A stretch of DNA of 64,000 nucleotides, taken from Hofstenia miamia. Its lineage: Eukaryota; Xenacoelomorpha; Acoela. Under the pieces are notes generated by a model. That model saw only the letters and a list, made by a program, of their open reading frames with translations, was not told where the DNA came from and ran no database searches. Where the stretch lies: the NCBI GenBank assembly GCA_004352715.1, contig SCFE01000103.1, forward strand, positions 831,297 through 895,296, given 5' to 3'. This document shows positions 26,733 to 38,282 of the stretch, in pieces; position 1 is the first letter of the stretch, and every line of letters starts with the position of its first letter. Made by a program: the position numbers and the translations under genes.

Positions 26733-27258
26733 TGTCAGCATAGGGTTGGAGGGTTAGTATCAAATACAAGCAAGACATTTAGGTATCAAANNNNNATACA
26801 TTCGAAATGCCAAGAAATTAGTAGACTTTGAAAAACATATTTCTCAATTTGATATTTGACAAACTATAAATACTCATTGTATATAAACCGGATACATAAA
26901 AACCTCGCAAGAAATTGGATGATTTCATTGAGCAGAGGGACTTGCCAAAAATATTCTATATAGGTTTTGTAATTATATTGTCAGCATAGGGTTGGAGGGT
27001 TAGTATCAAATACAAGCAAGACATTTAGGTATCAAATAAATACATTCGAAATGCCAAGAAATTAGTAGACTTTGAAAAACATATTTCTCAATTTGATATT
27101 TGACAAACTATAAATACTCATTGTATATAAACCGGATACATAAAAACCTCGCAAGAAATTGGATGATTTCATTGAGAGGCAGTAGCAGAGGGACTTGCCA
27201 AAAATATTCTATATAGGTTTTGTAATTATATTGTCAGCATAGGGTTGGAGGGTTAGTA
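26733..27258. repeat. Tandem ~250-bp repeat (2.1 copies) with a 5-N gap
   Basis: tgtcagcatagggttggagg starts at 26733, 26979 and 27232. The first two units are about 246 and 253 bp, differing by a 7-bp indel (gaggcagtagcagag versus gagcagag). Five Ns at 26791-26795 fall inside the first unit. It could be a small minisatellite or partly an assembly duplication. It lies downstream of the mariner. Confidence 0.85.
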
Positions 27259-27899
27259 GACATTTTAATAATTTATTATTCACATAACAAATGTTCTTAA
27301 AAGTATAATTTTTTTCGAAAAGTGCAAGTAATCAATTTGAATAGCCAATTTATTGTTATTGTTATGTTGAAGAATTCCACACCACAAGATATCTAGTTAG
27401 ATTATCCTGAGAGCGAGATATGTAAGCAAAGGTATACGAAGTGCGAGTTATATAATTTTTTGTTGTACTGAATGCGAATAATATATATATATATATACAT
27501 ATATATCCATGTACTAAGCCACTTAAGCGAAAGCTTGTGAAAAGCGAAGCTATGGCACCAAAAAGCGATAGCAAAAAAGCTCTACATGTCTCAAAGATGA
27601 GAAAAAATAAGCAGCATTTCATGAAAAGAGCGTAACACCGGAAAAAACGGCTTGAGTTCTGTTTGACGTCTGATGTAGACATTAGTGGAACAGTGAAACT
27701 GTTATTTTGTAGCAGAAATCTTTCATTTATTTCACTGAGAATTACTGTCATGATATTTCCTCAATCGTCTGGAATCTTATTCAAGTGCATCAGCACCCCA
27801 TGAGTACTGAGATTTTCGTTGATCTTGAACCACCAAAACCTAAAATTCTTTCTCATCCGTCATGTTGATTTGATGAGCAACAGGCGACATCCAGTTTCC
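27259..27899. other. Intergenic with (TA)n at 27478-27497
   Basis: The 129-residue minus-strand ORF at 27362-27751 runs through the TA tract (IYIYI) and looks like chance. No gene called. Confidence 0.4.
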
Positions 27900-28106
27900 C
27901 AAATGTAGAAGGAAAAGCATTGACATATTTGTAATTTGCTACTATTAAAACTGCTAATCCGATCCATTTTTGGTCGTCTTATACAAAGGAATGTCAAAAT
28001 TTTTCAAAGGATGTGTACCTTGTCTTCCTTCAACTACAGTTGTTGAATGACTCCTGTCAGCATTCTCAAAGAATGAGAGTCCGATATCTTCAAAAGTTAA
28101 TTACAC

Positions 28107-28107
<1 letters not shown>
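27900..28107 (+). mobile_element. hAT transposase C-terminal scrap
   Basis: The + frame near 27955-28020 reads ANPIHFWSSYTKECQNFSKD. After a frame change it reads TVVE..LSAFSKNESPISSK. This resembles the hAT dimerisation region (P-x-x-FW ... L..lA ... ER-x-FS). It stops at the (TA)n tract next to a gap. The match is weak and broken. Confidence 0.4.
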
Positions 28108-28137
<30 letters not shown>

Positions 28138-28910
28138 NNNNNNNNNNNNNNNNNNNNNNNNNNNNNNNNNNNNNNNNNNNNNNNNNNNNNNNNNNNNNNN
28201 NNNNNNNNNNNNNNNNNNNNNNNNNNNNNNNNNNNNNNNNNNNNNNNNNNNNNNNNNNNNNNNNNNNNNNNNNNNNNNNNNNNNNNNNNNNNNNNNNNNN
28301 NNNNNNNNNNNNNNNNNNNNNNNNNNNNNNNNNNNNNNNNNNNNNNNNNNNNNNNNNNNNNNNNNNNNNNNNNNNNNNNNNNNNNNNNNNNNNNNNNNNN
28401 NNNNNNNNNNNNNNNNNNNNNNNNNNNNNNNNNNNNNNNNNNNNNNNNNNNNNNNNNNNNNNNNNNNNNNNNNNNNNNNNNNNNNNNNNNNNNNNNNNNN
28501 NNNNNNNNNNNNNNNNNNNNNNNNNNNNNNNNNNNNNNNNNNNNNNNNNNNNNNNNNNNNNNNNNNNNNNNNNNNNNNNNNNNNNNNNNNNNNNNNNNNN
28601 NNNNNNNNNNNNNNNNNNNNNNNNNNNNNNNNNNNNNNNNNNNNNNNNNNNNNNNNNNNNNNNNNNNNNNNNNNNNNNNNNNNNNNNNNNNNNNNNNNNN
28701 NNNNNNNNNNNNNNNNNNNNNNNNNNNNNNNNNNNNNNNNNNNNNNNNNNNNNNNNNNNNNNNNNNNNNNNNNNNNNNNNNNNNNNNNNNNNNNNNNNNN
28801 NNNNNNNNNNNNNNNNNNNNNNNNNNNNNNNNNNNNNNNNNNNNNNNNNNNNNNNNNNNNNNNNNNNNNNNNNNNNNNNNNNNNNNNNNNNNNNNNNNNN
28901 NNNNNNNNNN

Positions 28911-28941
<31 letters not shown>
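28108..28941. repeat. (TA)n microsatellite containing a 773-N gap
   Basis: TA runs on both sides of N 28138-28910. Confidence 0.95.
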
Positions 28942-28943
<2 letters not shown>

Positions 28944-28953
28944 TTTTAATGAT

Positions 28954-31018
28954 TTGTACGATTACACACGTATGGGTAAATTTAGAAATGGGAACAAAAG
29001 ACCAATTATGCTTAAATGTAAAAGTATTTGGACTAAACGCATTTTTCTTGCAAATGCTTTCAAAGGTAAAGAACTAGACACAAATATATTTATAAAACAA
29101 ATGCTTAGTTCTACAGATCGAGAAATTGAAAAGAAAATTTTAGCAAAGCGTTATTCGTTAATACATAAGGAAGGAATTCAGAAAGCTTAAGCTCTACATT
29201 GATAACAATCTAGTGTCCATCCACTGACTAAAAAAGCAATGTAATTTCATACCATCTATTTTATTATCAAAACTGCAATCAATTAAATTTAAAATGGATG
29301 AATTATATGCAATAACAACCATAATAAATCCAGATATTATATGCTTAGTTGAAACTCACCTAACGTATAATATTTCTGACGCTGTTTCTCTCCCAGGTTA
29401 TATTATAGAAAGGAATGACCGTAAAAAATCAGAATACGACAAATCTGGTGGTGGTGTAATGATTCAAGTAAAGTCTGATCTACCCGACTATAAATATTTG
29501 CCAAATATTGATAATAGCTATGAAAATTTTGAAGCAATCTGGATCATTATAAATCCTTCGCAATCACCACGCGGCATAAATGGATATATATGCGATGTAA
29601 TATACCATCCGTATTGGTCTAGTGAAGAAAATGGAAGAATAAGAAGATATCTTCAATTAATATTAGAACATTTATTACACCAAAATCATGCAATAATACT
29701 TGCTGGTGATTTTAATCAATTAAATACAAGTTTTCTAAATACAGAATTTCAATTAAGCAAATGGTTAATTTCAAGACACACGGAAGAAATACTCTGGATA
29801 AGATTTACAAAAATTTACTGCATTTATTCAAAAATACACTCTGTCAGCCTAACATAGGTGGATGTCGTCATCAATCGGTATTTTTAGAGGCCAAATTTTC
29901 CATTCGAAAACCTAAATTAATTCAAGTTAGATGCAAATCACAGTATAATAAATTCAAGTTTGGGAAATACGTAACTTCAAAAGATTGGTGGTTTTGTTAT
30001 GATGAAAATTTATCATTTAATGAATAATTGGAAATATTTAGCAAACTATTAACCATCTGTTTAATTCATGCTTTCCAATGAAAAGTGTAAAATTATACCC
30101 TAATCATAAACCTTGGGTTTCGAAAGAAATCTGTAAATTAATTACTGCGCGTCAGCGTGCGCTGCGTACAGGTAACAATAATATATTCAGAAGAATAAGG
30201 AATGAAATTAACAGAAAATTAAGGCAGTCATGAAAAATGCATATTAAAAATAGCATTGTAGATTTTCAGAAAACCAATCCAAGAACTTGGTGGAAATCAA
30301 TAAAAAAATTAAGTGGATTCACAACTGATAATCCATATAATCATATAACCTTTTCCCAAGATTTATCCAACCTTGATCCAACAATATTAGCAAACTACAT
30401 AAATGATGAGTTCGTTGAAATTACGTCTGACTATGAACCACTTTCGTCAAATTCTATGAATGCACATGAAATCGAAATTTCGACTCCTGTAAGTGTTTCT
30501 GAGTATGAAGTTTTCTTATTACTCAAAAGACTAGATATACATAAGAAATCTGGTCCTGATATTTAGTACAATATTTTATCAAATTAGCTATTACGTGAAT
30601 TTTCTTATGAATTTGCAAAACCAATTTCAATATTGTTAAATATGTCATTTAAGGTTGGTTGCGCAATACTATTTACTTGTGCCAATGTTTCATGTGTGGT
30701 AAAATCTAAACCTGTAAGTTCACCAACGAAAGATCTAAGACCAATATCAATAACTCACTCAATATCAAAAATTGCTGAAAGCATACTGCTAGAAAAAGAA
30801 ATAATAGATAAAATAATTTGTAATCGAGATCAAAAGCAATTTGTTGTTATCCCTAGAAAGTGACGAACATCCACTTCATTACTTTATTCCCCAAATTAAA
30901 ACAAAGACACTATTACTTTCGAAATACTCGCAATTACTCAATGCGTGCTAGAACAAACAGATTGTTAAACAGCTTTGCAGTTCAATTCATCAAAAGAAAT
31001 TCTATGAAATCATAATAA
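28954..31018 (+). mobile_element. Non-LTR retrotransposon (LINE) with AP endonuclease, internally deleted
   Basis: Bases 28954-29190 encode an ORF1-like end (GNKRPIMLKCKSIWTKRIFL). Bases 29250-29860 encode an apurinic-type endonuclease, with LQSIKFKMDELYAI, PDIICLVETHL (catalytic Glu), a G-rich GGGVMIQV and ILAGDFNQL (catalytic Asp/Asn). A frameshift near 29760-29860 follows. Bases 30237-30566 carry the endonuclease-RT linker (WWKSIKKLSGF) ending in KKSGPD, and 30633-30863 carry the RT entry motif DLRPISITHSISKIAE. The rest of the RT palm, including the YxDD box, is missing. After about 30860 the sequence goes straight to a LINE-like 3' tail (YYFRNTRNYSMRARTNRLLN). So it is a deleted, frameshifted copy. 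It ends against a (TA)n tract. Confidence 0.85.
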
Positions 31019-31099
31019 TAACTTGTGTTAAATATATTTGTGTATATTTTTACACGTTGTATATTCGCAAAAAGTGAATTATATACTCTCTTTCTCTCA

Positions 31100-31101
<2 letters not shown>

Positions 31102-31134
<33 letters not shown>

Positions 31135-31255
31135 NNNNNNNNNNNNNNNNNNNNNNNNNNNNNNNNNNNNNNNNNNNNNNNNNNNNNNNNNNNNNNNNNN
31201 NNNNNNNNNNNNNNNNNNNNNNNNNNNNNNNNNNNNNNNNNNNNNNNNNNNNNNN

Positions 31256-31284
<29 letters not shown>
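31102..31284. repeat. (TA)n microsatellite containing a 121-N gap
   Basis: TA runs on both sides of N 31135-31255. Confidence 0.95.
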
Positions 31285-31286
<2 letters not shown>

Positions 31287-31496
31287 TTCAGCTATTATCA
31301 ATCTGTTGATGATCGACCACGTTGTGGTGCACCAAAAAAGTTGTTGAAGTGCATTGAAAGAAAAATAGTGATAACCTCGGAATCAAAACCATTTCTCACT
31401 GTTCGACAAATACAAAATATGGTTCCTGAAAGTAGTTCTGTATGTTTAGGCACTGAAGCGTATTCTCAGACGCAATAGATTATTTGGAAGAGTTGC

Positions 31497-31504
31497 AGCT
31501 GCTA
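31497..31504. repeat. Left 8-bp target-site duplication
   Basis: agctgcta, identical to 32814-32821. Confidence 0.85.
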
Positions 31505-32813
31505 CAGTGTTGTAGTGCTAAAATTTTAACAAGGAGGGGGGAGCTCTCACAACGGTAAACCATTCAGCATGTGGGCTAGTTCATTTTTGTTTCTGTATAT
31601 TGCAATTATGCTAAACTTATATAAGTATTGTTAGCATTTGTGAGGTGGATATTAAGCCTGTGTAAGCAGAGATTTTCATGTATTGAAAACTGTAGCAAAC
31701 CTGGCTATGCCTACCAAGCCTTAGGCATGAAATTTAACGTTTTGACAATTCAGCTTATCTTGGGACCATTTTATAGTCCTTGCCAAAAAATGTCTTCAAT
31801 GTTTCGGTTGTTAGAAACTTATAAAAGTTGTTCGCTGAAAATTTCAATAGAGTTTTGAAAAATCAAAAGGATACCAATGTAAAATTTCAAAATTTAAATG
31901 TTATTTTTCATCACATTGTTCATAACAATAAATCATTTTTTTGCTCATCTGCGGCAAGTTGTTGCACGCATTGATTAGCTCTTCCAAAAGGCGTATTTTC
32001 ATTAAACACATATTTTTGAAGAATTAGTTATAAGGGCATGTAATGCACTTGTTTTTTATGTGGAAATACTTGCTCGAAGATAACATTAGCTGCTCGAAAA
32101 TTTGAAACTCCAGAATATTTTCCATTTCTTGGCTTAGCATTAAAATATTGGCTAAAATTTTACTGTCATTATCAATATTAAGCAGCCCAACAATTTTTGC
32201 TCAATTTATAATGGCTTCTTACAACTCACAAAATAAAAAAAGCATCCAAAATTTAATAAAAGCCCTACAAAATTGAAAAGTGTCACCTTATCTACATAAA
32301 AAGAAACAGTTAAAGTACTTGATCATTGCATTTGCATTAGAGTTTCTGACACCTGCACAGAGAGATTTTTTTAAAAATCAGAACTTTCAAAGAAAAATAG
32401 AAAAAAGGTTCAATTTTTTAATCACGTTCACACCAATAATTGTGTCAATATCTCACGATTTAAATAAATAGTGTATTTGCATAATTTGTATATATTTATT
32501 TTTAATGAATAAATCTAATTAGTACTACTACTTCAAATTTCTAAATAGGTTTCGAGAAAATTGTTTGAAAATGTTGATAAACGGTTGCTCCTTTTAAATC
32601 TACATCAGTCTGTTTAAAGATAAGGCAAGTTGAATTCCTCATCCATCTTGAGTGTAATTGTTACCTACAGCCTTGTCTTAAAGTAGGAAAATTTATTGAT
32701 ATTTATATGAATTTAACAATTAAATTTAGCGTTTGATCCTTACATACTTTGGGGGTTGCACCCCAAATAATTTTTAACAAGGGGTGCTCAGCCCCCCCTC
32801 CACAACACCACTG
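31505..32813. mobile_element. Non-autonomous hAT-type element with 8-bp target duplication
   Basis: This 1309-bp block is flanked by agctgcta on both sides (31497-31504 and 32814-32821). It begins CAGTGTTGTAGTG and ends with the inverse of CAGTGGTGTTGTG, so 11 of the first 13 terminal bases match. An 8-bp duplication plus CAGTG-type ends is the signature of hAT transposons. Both subterminal regions have a G- or C-run next to aacaagg (31528-31543 and 32775-32800). No transposase frame was found inside, so it would depend on a partner element. It lies within, and is therefore younger than, the Tc1 copy. Confidence 0.85.
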
Positions 32814-32821
32814 AGCTGCTA
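32814..32821. repeat. Right 8-bp target-site duplication
   Basis: agctgcta, identical to 31497-31504. Confidence 0.85.
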
Positions 32822-33612
32822 CCCCTTTTCTTTCAAAAATAAATATTCAACAATAAAAAATTGGTGTCTCAAGAAAATAGTTGGACAATTACCAACTAGT
32901 CAAAAGTAATATTTTCTGACAAAACACGTCTTGAATTAATTGAAAAATCGAGGAGATTTGTTAGAAGACAGCCTGGGCAGAGCTTTTCATTAAAAAATGC
33001 AAAGAAAACTAAGTTTTGGGAAATCTTTGATGTTGTGTGCCGCTATTAAATTCGATGGAAGGAGTGTGCTAATATGTGGTGATGAATAAGTTGATTCAAT
33101 GGAATACCAGCGCCTTCTGACGTTTGGATTACCTATAATATATAGCTCCAGGAATCTTTTACAGCAAAACAGGAGCACCAGCACATCATTCGAATTATAC
33201 GCGTGCTTTCTTAGAATAAAGAGCAATTCGAATGTTGGACACATGGCCTCCCCATAGCCCCAGTTTAAGTATTATAGAGAATATGCGGCAAACACTAAAA
33301 GCAAAAGTGTATGAAAGACATTCTAAAAACTTAGAGAAGACATGTGAAAGAAAGGGTTTTAATTTCTCTGGATACAATCACAAAACTGCACAGTTCATTT
33401 CCACGACGTGTTGCAGCAGTACTAGAGGCTAGAGGTGCATGTACAGGGTATTAATTGACTAAATAAGATTGTTATATTAATATAGTTTACTTTTTCAGTT
33501 ATATACATGTATGTTTGACTTTTACTAAATTGTTTCTAAAGGCTTTTATGGTATTCTTATTTCAATAGTTAAGTGGCCTCTAATTTATGTCCTGCCAGAA
33601 ATATAAATTTCA

Positions 33613-35720
33613 TAAATCGATTGCTGTTTCTCTATTACAGGAATCTAAACAAAACACTAAAAAATAAAGATGGTTCTTTAAATAAAAAGGAATGCAAGAA
33701 GGTTATGAACAACATTGAAAAATCCATCAAAAAATGGAAATGTCTCCAATTGATCAAGCAATTGTGTCAAAAAATAATGATATTGTTCTTTTTTGCCAAT
33801 CCGAAGAAAAGCAGAAAAAACAATGGAGGAATTGGGAAAAATAAAAGGCATTAATATAAAAAAATCGTGTAAATTTTTGCCTAAGCTTAAGTTATCGAAT
33901 ATACCAATATATGAAGATATTGAAGATATTAACAACTTCAAAGTCAAACTTTACGATTCTAATCCTATTCTAAAAAATGTTTGCACTGAGGAATTAACTG
34001 TTATTTTTTCAAAAAATGTAAAGAAATAATTGTAAAAGTTTCACCTAAACTAAGAAATACAAAGATAAACAACAAAATTCAATATGGTTTAGGTATCATC
34101 CATATAATTGATCATCACTACATAAGAATGTGCAGTTCATGTGGAGGCTATGGTCATTCTACAAAGACTTGCAAATGTGAGGATATTTGCTGTATGTATT
34201 GTACAGAAAATCACAATTACAAAAATTGTCCAAACAAAGATACAAAGAACATTCACAAATGCATTAATTGTTTAAGGTCAAACATCAAAAACTCTCAAGT
34301 TCATAATGCATTTAGTCCACACTGCCCAATATACCAAATGCAAAAAAATATTTTGATTAAAAAAACTTTATATGAATAATAATTCACGATGTCTTTCAAT
34401 TAATGATTTAGAAAACACATTATTACACTACAAACAAAGTCCTAAATACGTTAGCATTAATTTTCAATGTATTCGAAACAAAAATTACATGATCTAATAG
34501 AAAACTTCGATAATAATACAATTTTTGGAATCACACAAACATGGTTGAAATACAATGATACAATACCCATTTTTAAAGAAGATTTCAAAATATTCAGAAA
34601 AGATAGAAATCTAAACAAATCTGACAAACTTAGAGGTGGTGGGGTTTTATTATTAGTACCCAAGAAATTTTCGCCNAAATCTAAACAAATCTGACAAACT
34701 TAGAGGAGGTGGAGTTTTATTGTTAGTACCCAAGAAATTTTCGCCGAAACTAAGAATCGATATAAATAAAAGAAATCAAAATTTTGAAAGCTTATGGATA
34801 GAACTAAAAATAAACCAAGAAGTAATTTTAGTCAATATTAGTTATTGTAATAGAAAACAAGCATTTATTAAATTTCAAGAAATTTTACACGAAGAACTTT
34901 CCATGGTTTACAATGAATGAAAGAAGATCATAATAATGGGAGATCGAGGTAAATTGCTAACTAAGATTCAACATATATTACCAATGAATCGGAGGATTGT
35001 ACTACTGAGATCTCATATACTGTCGCATTTTTCAATTCTTCTTTTTTATTTACCAATGTTACCTCGAAAACATTTAAAAAGCTTAAAGTTTTTAATTGGA
35101 CAATTAATACAATCTATAGTAAAAACGATCAAAGTAAAATATTAGAAAAACATATCGAATCATTAGAATACCTATTAAAATTAAATTGCCTCTTACTATT
35201 TTGGAAAAGACCTTCAGTAGAATTACAGAAAAATATACACAAGCGAACTAAGACTTATCACAAAATCAAATTTAAAAAGAAAATCTTTGAAAAATCATTT
35301 ACTAATTTTACAATTGATTTATGGAACAAACTCCCTCCAGATATTAAAGAAGAACGAAATTTCAATAAATTTAAAAAATCATTAAAAATTTCACTAAAAC
35401 GAAGAAGATCCAACTATTTATCAAATTATAGGACAAAGTCCATAAACTATAACAAAGCTATTGAACAATGAAAACCAACTATTTATATCATCAAGGACAA
35501 TAAACTTTTGAAACCAAGACAAAGTATTTTTTCAGAGCCAAGTTAATTTATATTATTGTTTTAATTCTTCATAAATGTTAATCACTTGATTTGTAAAAAA
35601 AACATAAGAATTAAATAAATATTATTAAATAAGGACAAATGTTTAGTTTGAAATATATCTATGAACAATCTAAAGAATATGATATATGTCATATTCCAAA
35701 ATTTATAAGTGTTTAAAGAA
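33613..35720 (+). mobile_element. Non-LTR retrotransposon with zinc-knuckle ORF1, internally deleted
   Basis: ORF1 remnants run from about 33613 to 34029. Bases 34128-34379 encode a zinc-knuckle block with CSSCGGYGHSTKTC (C-x2-C-x4-H-x4-C), then CCMYCTENHNYKNC and a third Cys/His group, as in ORF1 of jockey/I-type LINEs. ORF2 starts near 34467 with KLHDLIENFDNNTIFGITQTWL (endonuclease), GGGVLLLVPKKF and FESLWIELKINQEV, and continues to about 34950. The RT core is missing. By about 35300 the frame is already in the C-terminal tail (FTIDLWNKLPPDIKEERNF). A short N-joined repeat at 34623-34745 duplicates about 60 bp. The 3' end is A-rich (attaaataaatattattaaa). It is dead. Confidence 0.8.
34614..34745. 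repeat. Near-exact ~65-bp duplication across a single N
   Basis: aaatctaaacaaatctgaca ... aagaaattttcgcc occurs just before and just after N 34675. The two copies have a few differences (ggtggtgggg versus ggaggtggag), consistent with two alleles joined. Confidence 0.85.
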
Positions 35721-35764
35721 AACAAAGGGTGGCCTCTTTTTTATGTACGGTACTCTACATACGT

Positions 35765-36170
35765 GAAGGAAAAGATGGCAGAACCTATAAATTTGTAGAA
35801 GTATTTGAAAACTTTTGGAAAATAGTCAATGCCAAAACGATTACCCATGGAATTCAGAAAACAGACATCTACAAGGAGTCTATAAAAAGCAGATTGCGAA
35901 CAACTTAAATTTCTGCACACGATTCTAGAATGGATTAATGAATGGAAAATTCGTAAATGTACAGGGTTTTAAGACGAAACTTTTAGTGCATTGCAAATCA
36001 CAGTCCAATCGTTAATTGAATTGTGTGGGGAATTATTGTTATCATGCGATTTAGTGTTGTTGGGGAAGTTTGAAACTGACCCTTTTAGAAAAGAGTTTTG
36101 GGTTTTAAAGGCAGCTTAATGGCAGCAGATACAGTTTGATGCATTTTCGCCTAAACTAACACAAACAATC
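35765..36170 (+). mobile_element. P-element/THAP-type transposase C-terminal fragment
   Basis: One + frame reads ADCEQLKFLHTILEWINEWK, then ETFSALQITVQSLIELCGEL and VLLGKFETDPFRKEFWVL. This follows the C-terminal pattern of P-element-like transposases (L-x-x-W ... LT-x-x-T-x-x-AL ... L-x-GKFQTDxLExxFG). A preceding frame gives YKFVEVFENFWKIVNAK. In-frame stops are present, and the THAP domain and catalytic residues are not visible. Identification is from motif memory. Confidence 0.6.
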
Positions 36171-37560
36171 TCTTCTATTGCAGTTAGTTATTCATTCTAT
36201 TTGCAGATTTCTCATGTAATGGGAATTTTCTGTCTTTGTCAATTTGTAATCTGCATTGTCCCGTAAGAAATTTATTGGTTCTCGGCACTTCTCATGCGTC
36301 TGCTTTAAATCATCTCAATGGATGTATGTATGAATAAATCATTGTTAATGGCCAATATTTCGTGAATTTGAAGTTGTACAGAAGATCTTTTTCTTACATC
36401 AGCTTATTGAATTTTGAAGTACATCATACGAATTTCATTCACAAACTTCTCAATTTTCTAAGTATATTTTTACTTTGCTTAAACCTAAATTACTCAGACG
36501 TTTTTACAATTTGTGATGGTTTTGTAACACTTTTTTATCCACCTATAACTTGCTTATTAATAAAAACATTTTAAATGCTAACTTTTAAAAATTGAAAAAA
36601 ACGTTTGATGTCTTTAAATTTAAAATAGGAAGCTTGTAGTTTTTCTTACTATACTTCAGTGAAACTTTGTTTATATTCTAGTTTTTAATTGCTTTATAAT
36701 ATATAAATGTTTGGGAAAATATTGGTTAACAAAGAATATTTGGACTTTTTATTTTGATTTTCAGACTTTTCCATTGAAAACTAGAAATATATTTCTAATC
36801 ATGTCCTCAGGTACACTTTTGAACGAAAATTTTCAGAACAAACTAAAATGTAATTCAAAACATTAAAACAGTTGTTTTAGCGTATACTGAAACATTTTAG
36901 CTTCTATTAATATGCTATCCGCATAAATAGGGACATGCGCACAAAATCGGCAATAATTGTTTTGTGATGCATTAAGAAAATATTGCCGAAACTGATCGAA
37001 TACTATCCCACTGGCTCCAATCAGTACAATGGTTAAATTTCTTCCATCTTGTTCTATGAGCAGTACTTGTTCGCTTTAATTGCAAAGAAAACGGAAAATA
37101 TTAAAATGATATATTCAGCCTTAAGAAATAATTTACAATTTACAAAACCGAAAATTCACTAATAATTTAATGAAATATAAAGTAAAAATATCAATGTATT
37201 CGAATATAGTTACGTTTTATAATCTGAAATAGGAAAGTGTTAATATATTTTTTATTAATTACTGCCCAACCCCCGCAAAGAAAATTAAAAAATAGTATAT
37301 CTAAATTTTCAAAATATTTGCTTCCTGTGATTGTTTAGTGGGAATTGTGACTGCATATACAACTTTATATAATTTTTATATTATTGGCAATGAACGGACA
37401 TGCGTTTTAATTTGACCTGCAAGACGTATCAAAAGCAAATTCAAAAATTAGTTAAGTGCAATAAGTTCAGTTAATTCATAACCATAACGTTCAAAATCAA
37501 AACCCTCATTATAAATACAAACTACGATTATTTAATAAGTTCAGCATTAATATATACAAT
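36171..37560. other. Intergenic, no gene recognised
   Basis: AT-rich. The ORF at 36362-36574 has no motif. Confidence 0.4.
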
Positions 37561-37866
37561 TTACTCATCAATATATTTAAAATCAGAGTCTTGTAGAGGG
37601 AGATTGATCCGAGTGGGCTGCTGGCAAGAACTACGTACGTAACATTCCAAACTATTGTTATCTGTTGACTTCATGTAGCGAATTTTTTTAGCTATTTCTG
37701 ATTCCAAGAGATTCATTTCGTCTAACACTTGATTGGGAATAGAATCAGAATCACTGGAGCAGTCCAGAGACTTTAAAGAATCTTCTCGTTGGTTTTGAGG
37801 GTTTTGTTGCGAATCGCATACTTTCACTTGTCTTACAAGCACTTTGTTGGGCTTATTTTGGGACAT
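37561..37866 (-). CDS. Hypothetical 101-residue protein
   Basis: An uninterrupted frame from an ATG in good context (atcaATGtcc) to TAA. The product is hydrophilic and has no signal peptide or membrane segment. The first third is Lys/Gln/Asn-rich (MSQNKPNKVLVRQVKV), followed by an acidic Ser-rich stretch (SLDCSSDSDS), a helix-prone middle (VLDEMNLLESEIAKKIRYMK) and an acidic end (DSDFKYIDE). Composition is less AT-driven (Phe/Ile/Asn-rich) than the chance ORFs nearby, which is the main reason to list it. I do not recognise the family. It could be a small intronless gene or one exon of a larger one. Confidence 0.4.
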   Translation of the reverse strand: MSQNKPNKVLVRQVKVCDSQQNPQNQREDSLKSLDCSSDSDSIPNQVLDEMNLLESEIAKKIRYMKSTDNNSLECYVRSSCQQPTRINLPLQDSDFKYIDE

Positions 37867-38113
37867 TGATGCGTGAAATCGCGAAAAGAACGCTGTTAAA
37901 CACTAATTGTTTTCAGTTGTTTATATTCAGTATTCACATTACTTGTTCGTATCTGGTGTTATTTTAAGTTCACGTTACTAAAATGCATACTTATTCAAAA
38001 CGATCTAGAACAACTGAAAAAAAAATTCCAAAACATAGCATGCTAAATTCTGATAATATATCTTCACATATTAAATTTTAAACACACATATGCAAATTCA
38101 ATAATTACTAAAC

Positions 38114-38238
38114 AGTGGTGCAGCCAGAAGTGACGAAAGGGGTGCCGTACTTTAAAACAGCGTGCACGTTATAGTCTTTATGAAATGAGTCTACGTACAA
38201 CTTTAACATGCGTGTACATATATATACATACATATATC

Positions 38239-38276
<38 letters not shown>

Positions 38277-38281
38277 TATAT
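38114..38281. mobile_element. Possible hAT-type element end
   Basis: cagtggtgcagccagaagtg at 38114 followed by aggggtgcc resembles the CAGTGGTG...GGGGTGC end of the hAT-type element at 31505-32813. No partner end is visible before the N at 38282. Confidence 0.25.
38243..38273. repeat. (TA)n microsatellite
   Basis: TA run just before the N at 38282. Confidence 0.9.
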
Positions 38282-38282
38282 N

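Larger units (their letters stand above)
31285..33598 (+). mobile_element. Tc1-like transposon, transposase split by a hAT-type insertion
   Basis: N-terminal part 31285-31504: DDRPRCGAPKKLL with KPFLTVRQI, then after a frame change LKRILRRNRLFGRVAAA, the second helix-turn-helix of Tc1 transposases. C-terminal part 32822-33454: FLSK, NIFSDKTRLEL (first catalytic Asp region), RFVRRQPGQSFSLKN, then GAPAHHSNYTRAFLE, DTWPPHSPSLSIIEN (third acidic residue), KNLEKT and RRVAAVLEARGACTGY before the TAA. Removing 31505-32813 and one copy of the 8-bp duplication puts the two halves in the same frame. Other frameshifts and stops (near 33000-33200) show it is dead. A possible right-end repeat (gtggcctctaatttatgtcc) lies at 33574-33593. 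The left end is lost in the TA tract and gap. Confidence 0.85.

Noticed and set aside
27362-27751. 129-residue minus-strand ORF
   Set aside because: It reads through a (TA)n tract as IYIYI and is Phe/Leu/Ser-rich. No motif, probably chance.
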